Shown piece by piece: positions 21,787 through 33,700 of a stretch of 64,000 nt of DNA (positions within the stretch are counted from its first letter, which is position 1; each line of letters starts with the position of its first letter). The translations under genes and the position numbers were made by a program. The DNA is from Basidiobolus meristosporus CBS 931.73. Taxonomy: Eukaryota; Basidiobolomycota; Basidiobolomycetes; Basidiobolales; Basidiobolaceae. Where the stretch lies: the NCBI GenBank assembly GCA_002104905.1, contig MCFE01000364.1:1-64000 (forward strand), read 5' to 3'. Under the pieces are notes generated by a model. It did not search any database. It had not been told where the DNA came from and saw nothing but the letters and a program-made list of their open reading frames with translations.

Positions 21787-23029
21787 TGTGGTAATGGAAA
21801 GTATTCCATTACTACAATATCTCTAAACCAATATTGCACTCATTTCTTTATTTTGCTTTTTCCTATTGTAACACACAAGTGAAAGATCAAGAATTTTCAA
21901 CTTTGATGAACAAATGCTCCAGACCCTGGCAAGCGGTCCACCCAAGAATATTATGTCATACAGAACACGTAGTAGCCAACACATGTTTCAAATTACAGCT
22001 CATTTGAAGCAGTACCGCAGGAGTTATGACCAAAAGAGTCCAACTATTATATATAATATGCCTTATTGCTAGGATTACTATGGTGACTTTGATTGCATGT
22101 AACTTTTGAACCAGCCAATCAAATCACGTGAAATCTTCACAGGTGCTGCGCCTATGCTGGATCTGCGCCACTGCAAAATTTTAGCTTTGTATCACATGTA
22201 TTGCTTGTGCAATTGCCCAAAAACTTTGATCCTTTGAAATTTTCATATATATAAGACTTCCCCAGCTGAAAAATAAAGGAGAGCCTCTCTTTCCAGAATC
22301 TCCACACTACAATTACAAGTTTAAAGGTTATAAGACTTCCCCTGCATCACTTGCACTGTTGAGTATTCTGACTTTGATCAGTACTGCATTAGTAAAGAGA
22401 CTGCAACGCTCACAAGACTCCAATTTAAGTTCTACAAGAAACTACCACTTTTCTGTCGGAAAAGTCCCCTCTAAGAAACCCCTTTATTCTAAAGACACCC
22501 CTTTAGACACCCCTTTAGTCTAAAGACCCCTTTAGAGACCTCTTTAAGAAACCCCTTTACTCTAAAGAAGCCCCTTTAGACACCCCTTTCGTGTAAAGAC
22601 CACTTTAGAGACCACTACAAGAAGCCCCTTTACTCTAAAGACACCCCTTTAGACACCCCTTTAGGTCTAAAGACCCCTTTAGAGACTTCTACAACAAACT
22701 CCTTTGGGTTAAAGGGGAGCTCAGATCTTCCATATTAGGAAACACTTTCCCAGAAAGGAAAGTGACTTCCAAATAAGGAAAAGTTACTTTAAAAGTAAAT
22801 AAGCCCATTAGTTGACAGAAGGTCAGAACACTGCTGTAGAAGTGATAAACACTGCCTACAGTATATTTTGAGCCTAAGATTGAGGAAATTAGTGAAAGTT
22901 ATATCTTCTATTGGTATATCAAGCTCCCAATAACCTATTTCAGTATTAGCATACTGGAAGTTGTTGTATATTGTTGATTAGCCTCTACATTGTAGACAAG
23001 CCCCAAACTGATCATAATACAACACAACA
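21787..23029 (+). mobile_element. 1.24-kb LTR-like element, copy 1
   Basis: 1243 bp beginning TGTGGTAATGG and ending ACAACACAACA, flanked by the 4-bp duplication CTTC (21783-21786, 23030-23033). A second copy of 1244 bp lies inverted at 40551-41794 with flank TATC. TG...CA ends, a TATA-like TATATATAAG (22245-22254), a nearby AATAAAGG and a 4-bp target duplication all fit a solo LTR or a small terminal-repeat retroelement. No coding frame is recognised. Both ends fold: the first 13 bases pair with a following TTCCATTACTACA, and the other end has a similar imperfect hairpin. Confidence 0.75.
22465..22722. repeat. CCCCTTTA-rich imperfect tandem repeats, copy 1
   Basis: About 255 bp made of variants such as ACCCCTTTAGAC, CCCCTTTACTCTAAAG and CCCCTTTAGAGACC, with direct and inverted spacing. 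It is present at the same place in the second copy (40858-41122). Confidence 0.85.
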
Positions 23030-23866
23030 CTTCACCTTTTGGGAGTTTCCTATGGAGCAGATGTGTGGGGAGATAGGAAGACAAGTCAAGTTGCAGGTAC
23101 TACCATATCCTAATCTCATCAAGAATATTACTTCAAGTTTGTCATGGATGTGATGAGTTGGCACATGGAGGGCAGCCAGAAAGAGTTGGAAAATACTGAG
23201 GACAAATGTGCACATGGAGACACCTATGCCTATGGCATTAAGAAGCTAAGCAGCACCAATGCATGGGTGATTGGTTAAGTAATGCAAAGTTGGGATGGGT
23301 GCAACAAGCAACTAATTCTTTTCAGGAGAACTCTACCAAGATATGCCAGATTTCTCATGGTCACAATCCAACTTCTTCAACATTCAATATGGAACTCACA
23401 CAAACAAAAGCCAGAGCACACCTAAAAAGGGGGACTAGTATTCAGCAGGGAGAAGAAATATATTGGCTGAATACCAACAAGTTCTTTGCAGATATTCAGG
23501 AGGTATTCATGGCAGAAGTAGCAACAACCAAGCATATACTTCCAAGATGTATATGCTACCAGCAGTACAAGGTATATGGCAACTTTGCAAGTATCACACT
23601 GAAACGCCGTACAGTTGAGGTGATAGAAGTACGTAAATTGTGGCAGGTGTGTGTGTTTGTAGAGGTTATATGTTGAATACCCAAGGTAGTAGTGGGTAAG
23701 CAAATATAGAGGGGTGAGTCTGCAGTGGAATATATGAATTGCACAAGGGATGGTAGAAAAAGGAAATACCATTTGGTTAATTGGTATGGTAGCATTATAC
23801 AGAGCCAGTGATAGGCCATCATACTGCCAATATAATGCCATTTGAGTCTTGCAGTGATGACATTAG

Positions 23867-24830
23867 AATACTGTCAAGTTTCTTGCCATTTAAGGCAATT
23901 GGATGTCCTGGACAGCTGGATCCACTTAAAAGAGTTAGAGAGCGCTGATAGATCACTAGAATATCATGCAAATATTGTCACAGCACCAATAAAATTATGT
24001 CAAGTTTTATCCCTTTATTTAGCTGTACAATTAGCAAAACACCATCAAGATCCCATTAAAGATTGTTAGGAGGGTCACTAATTCCAAGCTGCAGTTATTG
24101 TGACGGTCTCTTAATGGGATCTTGATGGCTGATCTGTATTGGATCCACCTGTGGGACCAAATTATTTTTCATAGGGACTTTGGCCATGGTAGGAGTGATC
24201 TCTTGCCAGCTTTAAGATCTTGCCTCTGGTTTCTCATCATGTTTCTTGCCTTATAAGGCAAGTGGATGCCCTAGCCAATTGGATCCACTTAGTTAGCTAT
24301 AGAGTGCTAAAAGACAGCAACAATGCCGTGCAAATATTGTCACAGCACCAATAAAATGTTGTCATATTTTATGCCTTTATTTGGTTGTAAAATTAGCAAA
24401 ACACCGTCATGATCATGTCATAAGATTGTTAGGAGGGGCACTAATTCCAAGCTGCTGGTATTATGATAGTCTCTCAGTGGGAATCTGACAGCTGAACTAT
24501 ATTGGATTCACCTACAGGACCAAATTATTTTTCATAGGGTAATTGGTTTGGTGGTATCTTACAAAACTAGCTGTAGGCCACCATACTGCCATAATAATGC
24601 TATGAGAGGCTTGCAATGAGGCCATCAAGATACTGTACAACCACCATCATGTTTTTAACTTTATTTGGCTGCAAAATTAGCCAAATGATGTTGTGATCCC
24701 ATCATCTGATTGTGTGGATGGTCACTAATTCCAAGCCACTGATATTATTGCAGTCATCTAAGGGGATCTTGATGGCTGATCTGGATTTATCCACCGGTGG
24801 GACCAAATTATTTTTTGTAGGTATATACAG
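23867..24830 (+). repeat. Three tandem copies of a CACTA 3' subterminal module
   Basis: Modules at about 23867-24190, 24235-24545 and 24600-24825 share TTGCC.T.TAAGGCAA, GGATCCACTTA, GCAAATATTGTCACAGCACC, AATAAAAT, AATTAGCAAAACACC, TCACTAATTCCAAGC and CCAAATTATTTTTCATAGG. The C1 copy has only one. Subterminal repeat expansion is common in CACTA elements. Confidence 0.8.
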
Positions 24831-24839
24831 CAAAACAAA

Positions 24840-26520
24840 AGTGGACCACTAGGTGCATATTGAAAAGGTCCTGAAGAAGCTAAGAGACACAGCCTGGGAG
24901 ACTGCCTTTCAGATGCTCAAGGTTGAACTTGCTAAGCTGCCAAGTTCAAGAATACCAGAATTCAGAAAAGAGCTTATTCTTTGCACTGATGCTTCAAATT
25001 ATGCTAATGGTGGAGTACTGAGCCAAGAACATGAGGGAAAGGACTACCCAGTTGCTTTTGATTCCAAGACACTGAACTCAGCGGAAAAAAGTGTCCAATG
25101 TATGAGAAGGAGATGCTTACTGTAGTACACAGCTTGAAGACCTGAAGAAGATACATTGAAGGAGTCAAGTGCTCTATGAAGACTGATTGTGACCCACCCA
25201 TGTATATATTTACTCAGAGAGTATTATCCAGAAGTATGACAAGATGGAATAAATATATTTAGCAATTTGACTTAGTGTTTGTCTTTTGCCCAGGGAATAA
25301 TATCACAGTTGCTGATGCCTTATCAGGACTGGACAAGTTGCACAACTCATTTGGTGCATGAATTAGTTTGGCCTAGCTTATTACCAGGGAACTTGGAATA
25401 CCAAGCCATCCTGATGATGTGAATGTAGAGATCCAGAGGATATTCCAAGATGAAGCCAGTAAACTTGTAGCATAGGATGAAACACTCTACAAAGTGGCTG
25501 ATGGAAGCCCCTTGCCATTGCCCTTATATTGCTTGCCTGAATTTAATACATATGCTACACAATTGATATGGACATCCTGAAATTGAAAAATTTATTGCTC
25601 TGTGAAAGCCAGAGCATGGTGGCCCAGAATGAGACCAGATAATGAGAAGCTGGTCAAAACATGCCTAAACTGCTAAATCAACTTAGGCCTACCACAGAGA
25701 ATTGCTGAAGTCTTACCCCTGGAGCCGGTATGACCACTTGATAGATGGGGAATTAACCTTATTAGAAGACTGCCAGCCACCTGGAAATGCAACTGTTGGA
25801 TCCCAGTAGCAATTGACCATGCCACTAAGTAGCCAGTTATTAAAGCTCTACCTGTTGCCAGTGAGCAAAAAGTTGCAAATTACATTTACCATGAGATCTT
25901 TGTGAAGCTTGGATTCCCTGTAGCAGCTTCTTTGATAGAGGAGAAAACTTTATGGCAAAGACATTAGAAGCTTACCTGGAAATGCAGCAGATCAAACACC
26001 TGAAAACCTTGGTATATCATCCTAGAACTAATGCAGTTACTGAACAGATTAATGGATTATATGGAAAATGCTTACAAAGTATGCAACTGGAACTGTTGGT
26101 AGAAGAGATGAGTATAAGAACAAGCACCTTTTGCCTGCAGAGCCAGAGTGCACAAAACCACCCAACAATTCCATTTTACTCAAGGAATGGATGTGAACCA
26201 AGGGTTCCAGGATATCTCACTTGACCAAAGATTACAGACACCTTAGAAGATGAGCTCAACAAGCTAAGTACATACCCACAACTGGAACAAAGATGTCAAG
26301 AGGTACAAGCCAAAGTATTTCAAAGTGTAGAAAAGATGAGGTAGAGGCTTGATACAACTATATTGCCAGAAGCATTGACAATTTGGAGCTTTATATTGGC
26401 AAGAAAACACACTCAAGATAAGTATGCAATACAGTGGATAGAACCATTCAATAGCATCAGAGAACTGCTATTTACAGCTTACCAGCTAGTGGACAAACAA
26501 AGGAATATCTAGGCAAGTTT
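24840..26520 (+). pseudogene. gypsy2 relic: RT end, RNase H and integrase
   Basis: Starts with VHIEKVLKKLR, the end of a Ty3/gypsy RT palm, joined by deletion to AFQMLKVELAKLP and FRKELILCTDAS (RNase H). Further on it reads FCPGNN.TVADALS, then the integrase zinc region (KARAWW...TCLNC), a core start RWGINLI, AIDHATK (first catalytic region), FVKLGFPVAA, VYHPRTNAVTEQINGLYGKC (third catalytic region; the Glu in TEQ is retained) and NHPTIPFYSRNGCEPR. Stops are frequent, mainly TAG/TAA. No LTR could be assigned to this copy. Confidence 0.8.
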
Positions 26521-26819
26521 AGCTCATAGAGACAGACTCAGCTTGCAAGACTTGCCAATAATATTGAATCATCAAGATATGTATATTACAAAAAGAGACT
26601 CAGGAGAACACTCCAACTTTAGTAGGTGAGACTGAAATGATCCACTGCTTGAATATTTAGCTTAGATCAGTAGTTAGTTAAATCAACTAGTCTTATGTTT
26701 AGTCTCCCAGTACTTCAGTGTTATCTACCAAATCAGTAGTGTTAGTCAGGAGATGAATCAGCAGACCCGTACCAGACTGAAATTGATATATTATCCAGTC
26801 ATCCTATATCAGAATTTCT

Positions 26820-28545
26820 TCCAGATTTCTCTGTGGCATTGCATCTTTTTTACTAGCTACTGCACCTAGCTGCCTCATTAGTTCCTTGGAATAAGGTGAC
26901 ATGTACTTGCTAATATCAGTGGTGTCAATGTCTTGATTATTGTTTACTTGTCTCCCAACAGAGGCACTGCCTTAGCTATTTTTATTTGCATGAGCATTAT
27001 TGATGGCTAGCAGCTCTGCAGAGATTTTCCCCTACCTAATTAACTAAGGGCCTGAGGAGACCTCATTGCTACCTTGGGAGGCCCACTGTCAACTTGGCCT
27101 TTTTGTATGTAGCACTGCTTGCTGCACTGGATATCAGGGTGCACTATTAGCCATCAATTATTTTACTGCTCTCTGCAGTGTGGATTGGTTATGAGCCAGT
27201 CAGATTTGCTTTATTTTTGGTGGCACATAAACAGAGGTTTGTCAAATCATAGGGGATAAAGTGTTGCCTATATGTGCTACCATGGTGCAACAGCTTTATT
27301 TTTAGTGCATACCATAGTAGGTCATCATTGAATATTACCTTCATTTAGGTATAGTGCTTCAAATACAAGACTGTCTCAAATTCAAATGAATATCAACAAA
27401 AAGATGCAACAATACTATAATTTTATTAGATATCAGGCTGTTTGCCCAATATTCCAGTCTACATTGATGCAATGTAAAACAGAAGAGAAACATGTATGTT
27501 GCAGTTATAGTAAGCCTCCCAGCAACAAAGCATGCAAACTTCATATGAAGTATTAACAAGATCATGGCCAGTGTTTTGCAACACAAGTCTGACTTAGGCA
27601 TTTGACAGTGGCTACATTACCAAAAAAATCTGGCTGGCCACTCTGTATTTTTGGAATTACCTCTGACTTGTCATCTCAAAAATGTTATAAACTTTTTAGT
27701 GTTGACCTTAAATTTTTGTATTTTAATTCAAAATTTCATGTTAGATAATCCTCAATAGATTTTGGCCTAACTTTGAGACATCAAACATTACTACACTCTC
27801 TCAAAAATCAAAGCTCTTGCAACTAGCCATGCATTATAAAATGTATAAACACAGGGTAGATTATCATTATGCTCCAGAATTAAAACTCAAGCAGATATCT
27901 AATTTTTAAGCAGTGTCTTTGAACCTCAATATAGAAATCTATATGCCCTGAAGCACCGATATGTGGTAAGGCTTGCTGATGAATTGTGAGCTTGCCTCCC
28001 CTCACAATAATGCTCTGCACAAAACCTGCTAGATCCCATTGTGCAATGAGATAACAGTGATAGAAAACTGCCAAGGATACTCCATGAAGTCAAATGATCC
28101 ACATATACAATATGGTAGTGAATGATGAAATCTAATAGCTGAAGGAGTGATATGTTTCTAGTAATGTCTGCAATGGGTACCTTGGGAGCTTTATGCTACT
28201 GCATCCTAATATTACTCTTGGATGTTGCTTATCATATTCAAGCTACAAGTCAAAGACTGTACTATATTTGACAACATGAAACCCAAAGACTGACCTAATA
28301 CCAGCATGCTTCAACAGTTATATTCATTCACAGCAGACATTGCCACCATTGCCAGATATGCAATTGTCTGGATTTCACAATAATAGAAAGAAAACATTCT
28401 TAGCACTCTGTGTATGTTCCAATAGTACCCCACTTAAGAAAGCTCATGCAGTCCAAAAGTTATGGTAGCTCTGTAATATACTGCCCTTGGTATTAGATAA
28501 CTACTAACAGTTTGAATATATCTGATGATAAGCAAAACAGACTAC
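26820..28545 (+). mobile_element. CACTA relic C3
   Basis: Collinear with the 5' half of C2: companion-ORF region (26840-27240), Tnp2 N-terminal region (27340-27640) and the TCDAETVL...IPHLQK...IFDGK region (28180-28545). About 540 bp between 27645 and 28185 has no counterpart in C2 and is unassigned. The copy stops where a gypsy2 LTR3 begins at 28546. Confidence 0.65.
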
Positions 28546-28987
28546 TAATGTTACAAGTCTTTTTATATGTGTTATAGAGGAATAAGGAGTTTAGCCAGCA
28601 TTGTATTCATGATGACTTAGGCAACTAGTGCTTGGTATCTGTTCTCATCCCATCTACTAACAGCTCCAACTGAGTATAAGATCAGCATTTTTGAGATAGT
28701 CCATTAAACCACTCTGTGACTCTTTAAGCTCTGGGGTGATATGCCAATGCTGTCAAATGTGTCATCTGTTGCACTTCCAGGTAAGCATATAACATCTTTG
28801 CTGTGCTCTTTGCTTTTCTATCAGATAAGGCTTCCATAGAGCATCTAAGCTTCATTGGGATCTTATGGTAGATTAAACTTGCAACGTCCTGCTCACTTGC
28901 TATTAGTGCAACTTTGGCAACCGGCCATTTAGTGTCATGGTCAATATCTACTAAGATCTACCAGTAACACTTCCTAGTAGTAGATAG

Positions 28988-29374
28988 TGTGGGTTATTAC
29001 TGACTGTACTTGGTGAGTGGGAGAGCTTGTAGGTCAAGTCAGTACCACTTGGTTCAGAATAGCTTCCGATAGAAGGTAGCAAGGTAATAAAGACTTCTGT
29101 TTATTTTGTCCAAATCTTGTTGTTCTTCCTGGTTCACTTGGGTAGATATATATATCACTTGGGGGGGCTTAGACAATAGACAATGTGTTATAAAATAGGG
29201 GTGTGAACACCTTCCTGTTATGGTAAGTGTTCTAACTAGATAAGGGCAGGGATAGGAGGGGAGGACACGTGGGGGAATCATAGGGAGGGTACTGGAGGAC
29301 TTCGGGTAGGACTCTGGAGGGAACTCTTGGGAGAACTCTTGGGCGAAGAGTGGGTACTACATTGAGTACTCACA
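28988..29374 (-). repeat. gypsy1 LTR, 3' side of element
   Basis: 387 bp, identical to the other LTR except at four positions. Reading minus it has TATTTTATAACAC as a TATA candidate and AAATAAACAG as a polyadenylation candidate. The minus-strand sequence just inside it (CCCCCGGGATA) is not a polypurine tract. Confidence 0.95.
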
Positions 29375-29418
29375 TATCCCGGGGGTTAAGTGGGAGCTTT
29401 GTCCTTGAAGTTCTTTGA

Positions 29419-30588
29419 CTAACTCGCTTCTCCAGGATCAATTTTGTTTACGGAGCATGGGGAGTCACCGTAGTACCATTGCTGGTTGTCACTCGCGAGG
29501 GGATCGCGGGCAAGTACCTGATACCATTTGGCGGCAGAGTGGGGTGCGGCCTGTGTTGCTTGAGGGATGTTTTCCACAGAGCCAAATAGTTGGCAAACCA
29601 TAGGGTTCTGGGTAAGTTCCTCGGGAGGGTCGGAGAACGAGAAAAGGTGCAATAGCGCAATAAAGTCTTGCTTCTTTATCTTGCAAACGTTATCGGGGCT
29701 TGTCCTTTTTGTGTTCAATATGACGGCGGGGGACCTTTTGAAGAGGGCGTACACTCGGTCGGCAGTCACCCATTGTCGATAACGAGTTTTTGCTTCTTCC
29801 GAGACATATTGTAGTTCTTCCGTAGAAACTGTGGCGCGATCGAGGCGCTTTTGTACTCGCCTCATGGTTTCTACAGAATCCGCGGCAGTTTCTTCGGCTT
29901 CTTGGAGTTGGACTTTGTACTGATTCCTGAGTTGTCCTATGGTAAACCACTGTAATAGTTGTAACACAGCAACTTGGTGGATTGCATGGGTTAACTGGCC
30001 GGTGTATTTAATCCGTTCGCGTATCTTCTCTAAGATGGTTCCTTCTTGGAAATGCGGTTCGAGATGTTTGCGAATTTCTCGGAGGAGTCCTTTGATCGGG
30101 AGTTCTACTTCTGGTGCTCTTACAGCTTGTACCAGGTCTGCGTATACCTCAACAACCGTGGTACCTATTAATGGCAAGTATGCAACAAAACAGGGGGGCT
30201 CTCAAGGTCTTGTGAGGGCATGACAGTTGATTCCTTGTGTCTTCTGTCTGACTGTGTCCAGTATGGATACGGGAATCAGCGCGGCGTCCTTCTCCTTAAT
30301 GATCAAGGAACCTCCTCTTAGGTGGTACACGGTCTTCTTGGGTAGTATCTCCATGCTTTGTATTGGCGTGGGTAACTTGTCTTGTCCCTCTCTGATCGTG
30401 TCTCGTATTAGCGTGACTGCTCCGGCAAACGACTCTTCATAGGTGGCTCTCGTTGTACGTAACGCTTGTACCATATCTCTTAACACTTGCAGGTTGGTTT
30501 TGTTTTTGATATCATCTTGGTTCTTGCTAGTGAGAGGGGTATTGCCAGTTTTGGGTGAACTGTTTCCTTCGGCACTTTCCATATGCAT
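29419..30588 (-). pseudogene. gypsy1 ORF3, unknown protein after integrase
   Basis: About 390 codons from ATG 30588 (MHMESAEG) to the stop at 29419, broken once by TGA at 30202-30204. It lies between the integrase end and the 3' LTR, the position of env or accessory genes. I do not recognise it. It is hydrophilic and mostly helical in appearance (LLREIRKHLEPHF, VETMRRVQKRLDRATVSTEE), with no signal peptide, membrane segment or zinc motif. The C-terminus ends SPCSVNKIDPGEAS. The second copy (63905-63165) keeps 247 codons open with the same ending, so the frame is a genuine part of the family. A nuclear or capsid-associated accessory role is only speculation. Confidence 0.7.
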
Positions 30589-30717
30589 TCTTTTGTTCTC
30601 CCCTTTGGGCAAACTCCCTCGCGCATATTATTTGTACCTATATCGACTAAAATCTCCTCTAATAAACTTCGAATGTATCCCGTGTCTTCCTCTATCCTTA
30701 TCCTGATAATCATTTAA

Positions 30718-33700
30718 TCACACTTCGGTCTCAGTGATGATCGGTGGATCATCATGAAACGGTTTCAGATGGGCTAGCGCTACGTTGCTGATTGTCTTAT
30801 TATTCAGGGTGATGGTGTACTTTGGTCCGTGGTCTGAACTGATAACGGTGCATGGGCCAATCCATCGGGGTGTAAATTGTGGGCGGAACTTGAGGCCTGC
30901 AACGGTTTGGTCGTACCACACCTTATTGCCTGGTTTCCACTTTCATCTCGTTATTTTCTCATTTTTGGGTGGAGGGGGAAGGTGCTTGTCAACATTTTTG
31001 AATACTTTTATGTATAGGTGGGCGATACGGTGTATCAACCTTTCTATATAGTTGTTATGTGTCATCAGGGGGACACCTTCCATCGTCAATCCAGCTTCCT
31101 CCCGCCACTTGGGTCTTCGTCCATATAGGATTTCATATGGGGAGAAACCCGTCGTTTTATTCGGTGTGGTGCGCATTGCTAGGAGTGTCAGTGGGAGCAG
31201 CTCAGCCCATGATTGGGGAAGTTCCCAGTGAAGCTTCTCTAGTATGCGGCAACACGTCTGGTTCATCCTCTTGGTTAATCCGTTAGTCTGGGGGTGATAC
31301 GCGGCCGTGAAGACTTGTTTCACGCCCATCATTTCGCACAGGTGGGCCACGGTGTCGTTCAGGAAGGAACCACCATTGTCGGACAGGAGTATCTGAGGAT
31401 ATCCGTGTTGGCAGATGAGGTGTTCTAGAATGAATTGGGCGGTTGTCTTCTGATCTTTATTGCGGACGGCTTGGGCTTCTACCCACTTTGAGAAATAATT
31501 GGTAGCGATTATTATGTATGGTTCTCCTTTCTTTGTTTTCATAAAGGGGCCAACAAAGTCGATCCCTACTTGGTGGAAGGGCAGGTCAACCGGTATTGGT
31601 GCGGTTGTCCCTATCTTCTGACTCCGGTTGAATCTTTCGCAAGTGGTGCATCTTTGTAACGTATTTGTAACGTCGGTCATCATTTTTTGCCAATAAAACG
31701 TTTTTCTTAACATCTTATATGTTGTTAGGGGGTTAGCGTGTCCTAATGACATATGTCTTTCTTGTATGATTTCTTCACGGGCTGCTAGTGGGGGTACCTT
31801 GGCTCTGGACTGTCCTTGGAGGAACCATAGTCGATTTTCTTGTACTTTGTACTGACACCATTTCCTTCGAAATTCTCTCTTCTGTTTGTTTGTAACGACG
31901 TGTTTGGGATACCTCCCTTTCTTTTTAAAGCAGATTACGTCCTCGTACTCATCACTGACACGTATTTGGCAAACGGGATAGCGACTGAGGAAGTCTGCGT
32001 CCTGGTGTTTCTTGCCAGCGCGGTGAATTATTTCAAGGTCGTATTGCTGTAGTCGTAGGGCCCAACGTGCTAGTCGGCCGGTAAAGTCTTTAGTTTTCAT
32101 CAGCCAGACCAGTGCGCTGTGGTCCGTTACTATTGTGAATCGGCGACCATGTATGTATGTATGGAATTGTTTAATTGAATAAACAACAGCCAGACATTCT
32201 ATCTCGGTAACGGGGTAGTGGCGTTTGTGTTTGTTTAGCAAACGGCGCACGTAACCAATTGGGTGGAATTCGCCGGGTTGGTGGTATTGTCCCAGTACGG
32301 CGCCTATACCGGTGAGGCTTCCATCACAGTTAATAAAAAATCTTGCATCCCAATTGGGAGATCGTAACACTGGCGGTGACGTCAGGGAATGTTTCAGCTG
32401 ATTGAATGCTCTCTTTTGAGGCTCCGACCATACAAAACACTGGCCCTTTTGCGTCAATTTGTATAGGGGGGCTGCTATCGTCGAAAAGTTTTTGACAAAG
32501 CGGCGATAGTAGCCGGCTAATCCTAGGAATCCCAACACTGCATTAATGTCCTTTGGTGCAGGTGCATTTTGAACGGCTTTCAGGAGTGACGTAGATGGGT
32601 ATATTCCATCTGCCAAGATCTCGTGGCCCAGGAACAACAATTTCGTATACAGGAAATGGCACTTCTTGGGATGCAGTTTGAGTTGGTTCTCAAGGAGGGC
32701 TGTCAGGATACGTTGCACGTTGTGTATATGTTCTTCTACATTGGGGGAATATATCGTGATGTTGTCCAGATACACGAGGCCGCATTCCCATCGTAGATTT
32801 CCTAGCACCTTGTCGATCATCCTTTGGAACGTGGCGGGGGCATTGCACAAGCCAAAGGGTAGTTGGTTCCATTTGTATAATCCAAACAATGTTATAAAAG
32901 CGGTTTTGGGTCGATCTTCCGGGGCTACTTCTACTTGCCAATACCCGGAGATTAAGTCAAGAGAGCTAAAATATTTAGCTCCAATTAATCTGTCCAAGAG
33001 GTCGTCTATTCGCGGTAGCGGATACACGTCCTTCCGGGTGACGGCGTTCAATTTCCGGTGGTCAATGCAAAAGCGTCACTTTCCGTCTTTCTTTGGGACT
33101 ATCACTACGGGGGAGGCCCACGGAGACTGGCTCTCTGTAATGATGTTGTCTTTTAATAAAGTTTCAATCGTCTCTTTGATAGTCTGTGTCAATTTTTGAA
33201 TTCCTATAGGCTTTTTGCTTGATGGGGTATTTGTCGGCGAGGTGGATTTGGTGATATACCCCAGGTATATGACCAATTACTTGGTTCTTAGAGAATACTC
33301 GGGCAAGCGGACGTATTCCTTCTAGGAATTTGTCTTGTAACGTAGGCGGTAGACCGGGGTCCACATCTAGTTCGGGGAGTTCTTCTTCTGGTTCTTCGTT
33401 TGGAGGTGGTCCTTGGTCGTTTCCGTTGACTTCCTCTAAGTTTAACAATGGCACTCCTCTAGGCAATGTCACCGTGTGTCGCCTGTTGTTAACCACTAAG
33501 CATTTCAGGCTTTGCGTTTCAAATTTTGGTGGTATCCATACTTTAGGGATCAAGATTCCTTCCAGTTGCTTGGATGCTTTTGCTGCGGTTATCATTCTTC
33601 CGCTTGTTGAATAAGCTATTGGTGTTTCTAATGAGATCACCGTCTCACTGGCGGGTGGTATTTTTATCACCTTTTGTGTGATGATCGGAGACTGCGACGG

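Larger units (their letters stand above)
19442..23676 (+). pseudogene. Tnp2-type CACTA transposase (C2), interrupted
   Basis: ATG at 19442. The N-terminus has a zinc-finger-like segment CGYCGKPLSHEAHRQH. The core (20063-20734) shows the Tnp2 order: TCDAETVLIPAC, HSRYIPVIPHLQKLMQ, ISNIFDGKHHKKL, FALALNGFSLNKY, SSWPLTCINQNLPP, MVVSLVSRPK, DSYLYPLLEEF and IIICIGDTPAISKIAGFSWHN followed by CCQMCEI. In-frame stops occur at 19934, 19937, 19994, 20732 and later. The C-terminus (20948-21343, 21693-21786, 23030-23275) is cut by two insertions, and after the stop at about 23276 homology continues in the -1 frame to 23676. The internal part between the core and C-terminus is shorter than in intact family members. 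Confidence 0.85.
18800..24830 (+). mobile_element. CACTA/EnSpm element C2, most complete copy
   Basis: It contains, in order: a short ORF on the opposite strand (18858-19220), a Tnp2-type transposase reading plus from 19442 to about 23676, and three tandem 3' subterminal modules (23867-24830). Two later insertions interrupt the transposase: a solo LTR1 (21344-21692, TSD CAAAC) and the 1.24-kb element (21787-23029, TSD CTTC). Excising both restores collinearity with C1. The terminal CACTA inverted repeats themselves were not identified, so the outer limits are approximate. Confidence 0.75.

Noticed and set aside
22465-22722. CRISPR array or telomeric repeat
   Set aside because: Units are imperfect, of unequal length and partly inverted, without spacers; CCCCTTTA is not the fungal CCCTAA repeat and the block sits inside a mobile element in a eukaryote.
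32666-33199. 177-codon plus-strand frame
   Set aside because: Antisense to gypsy1 reverse transcriptase.
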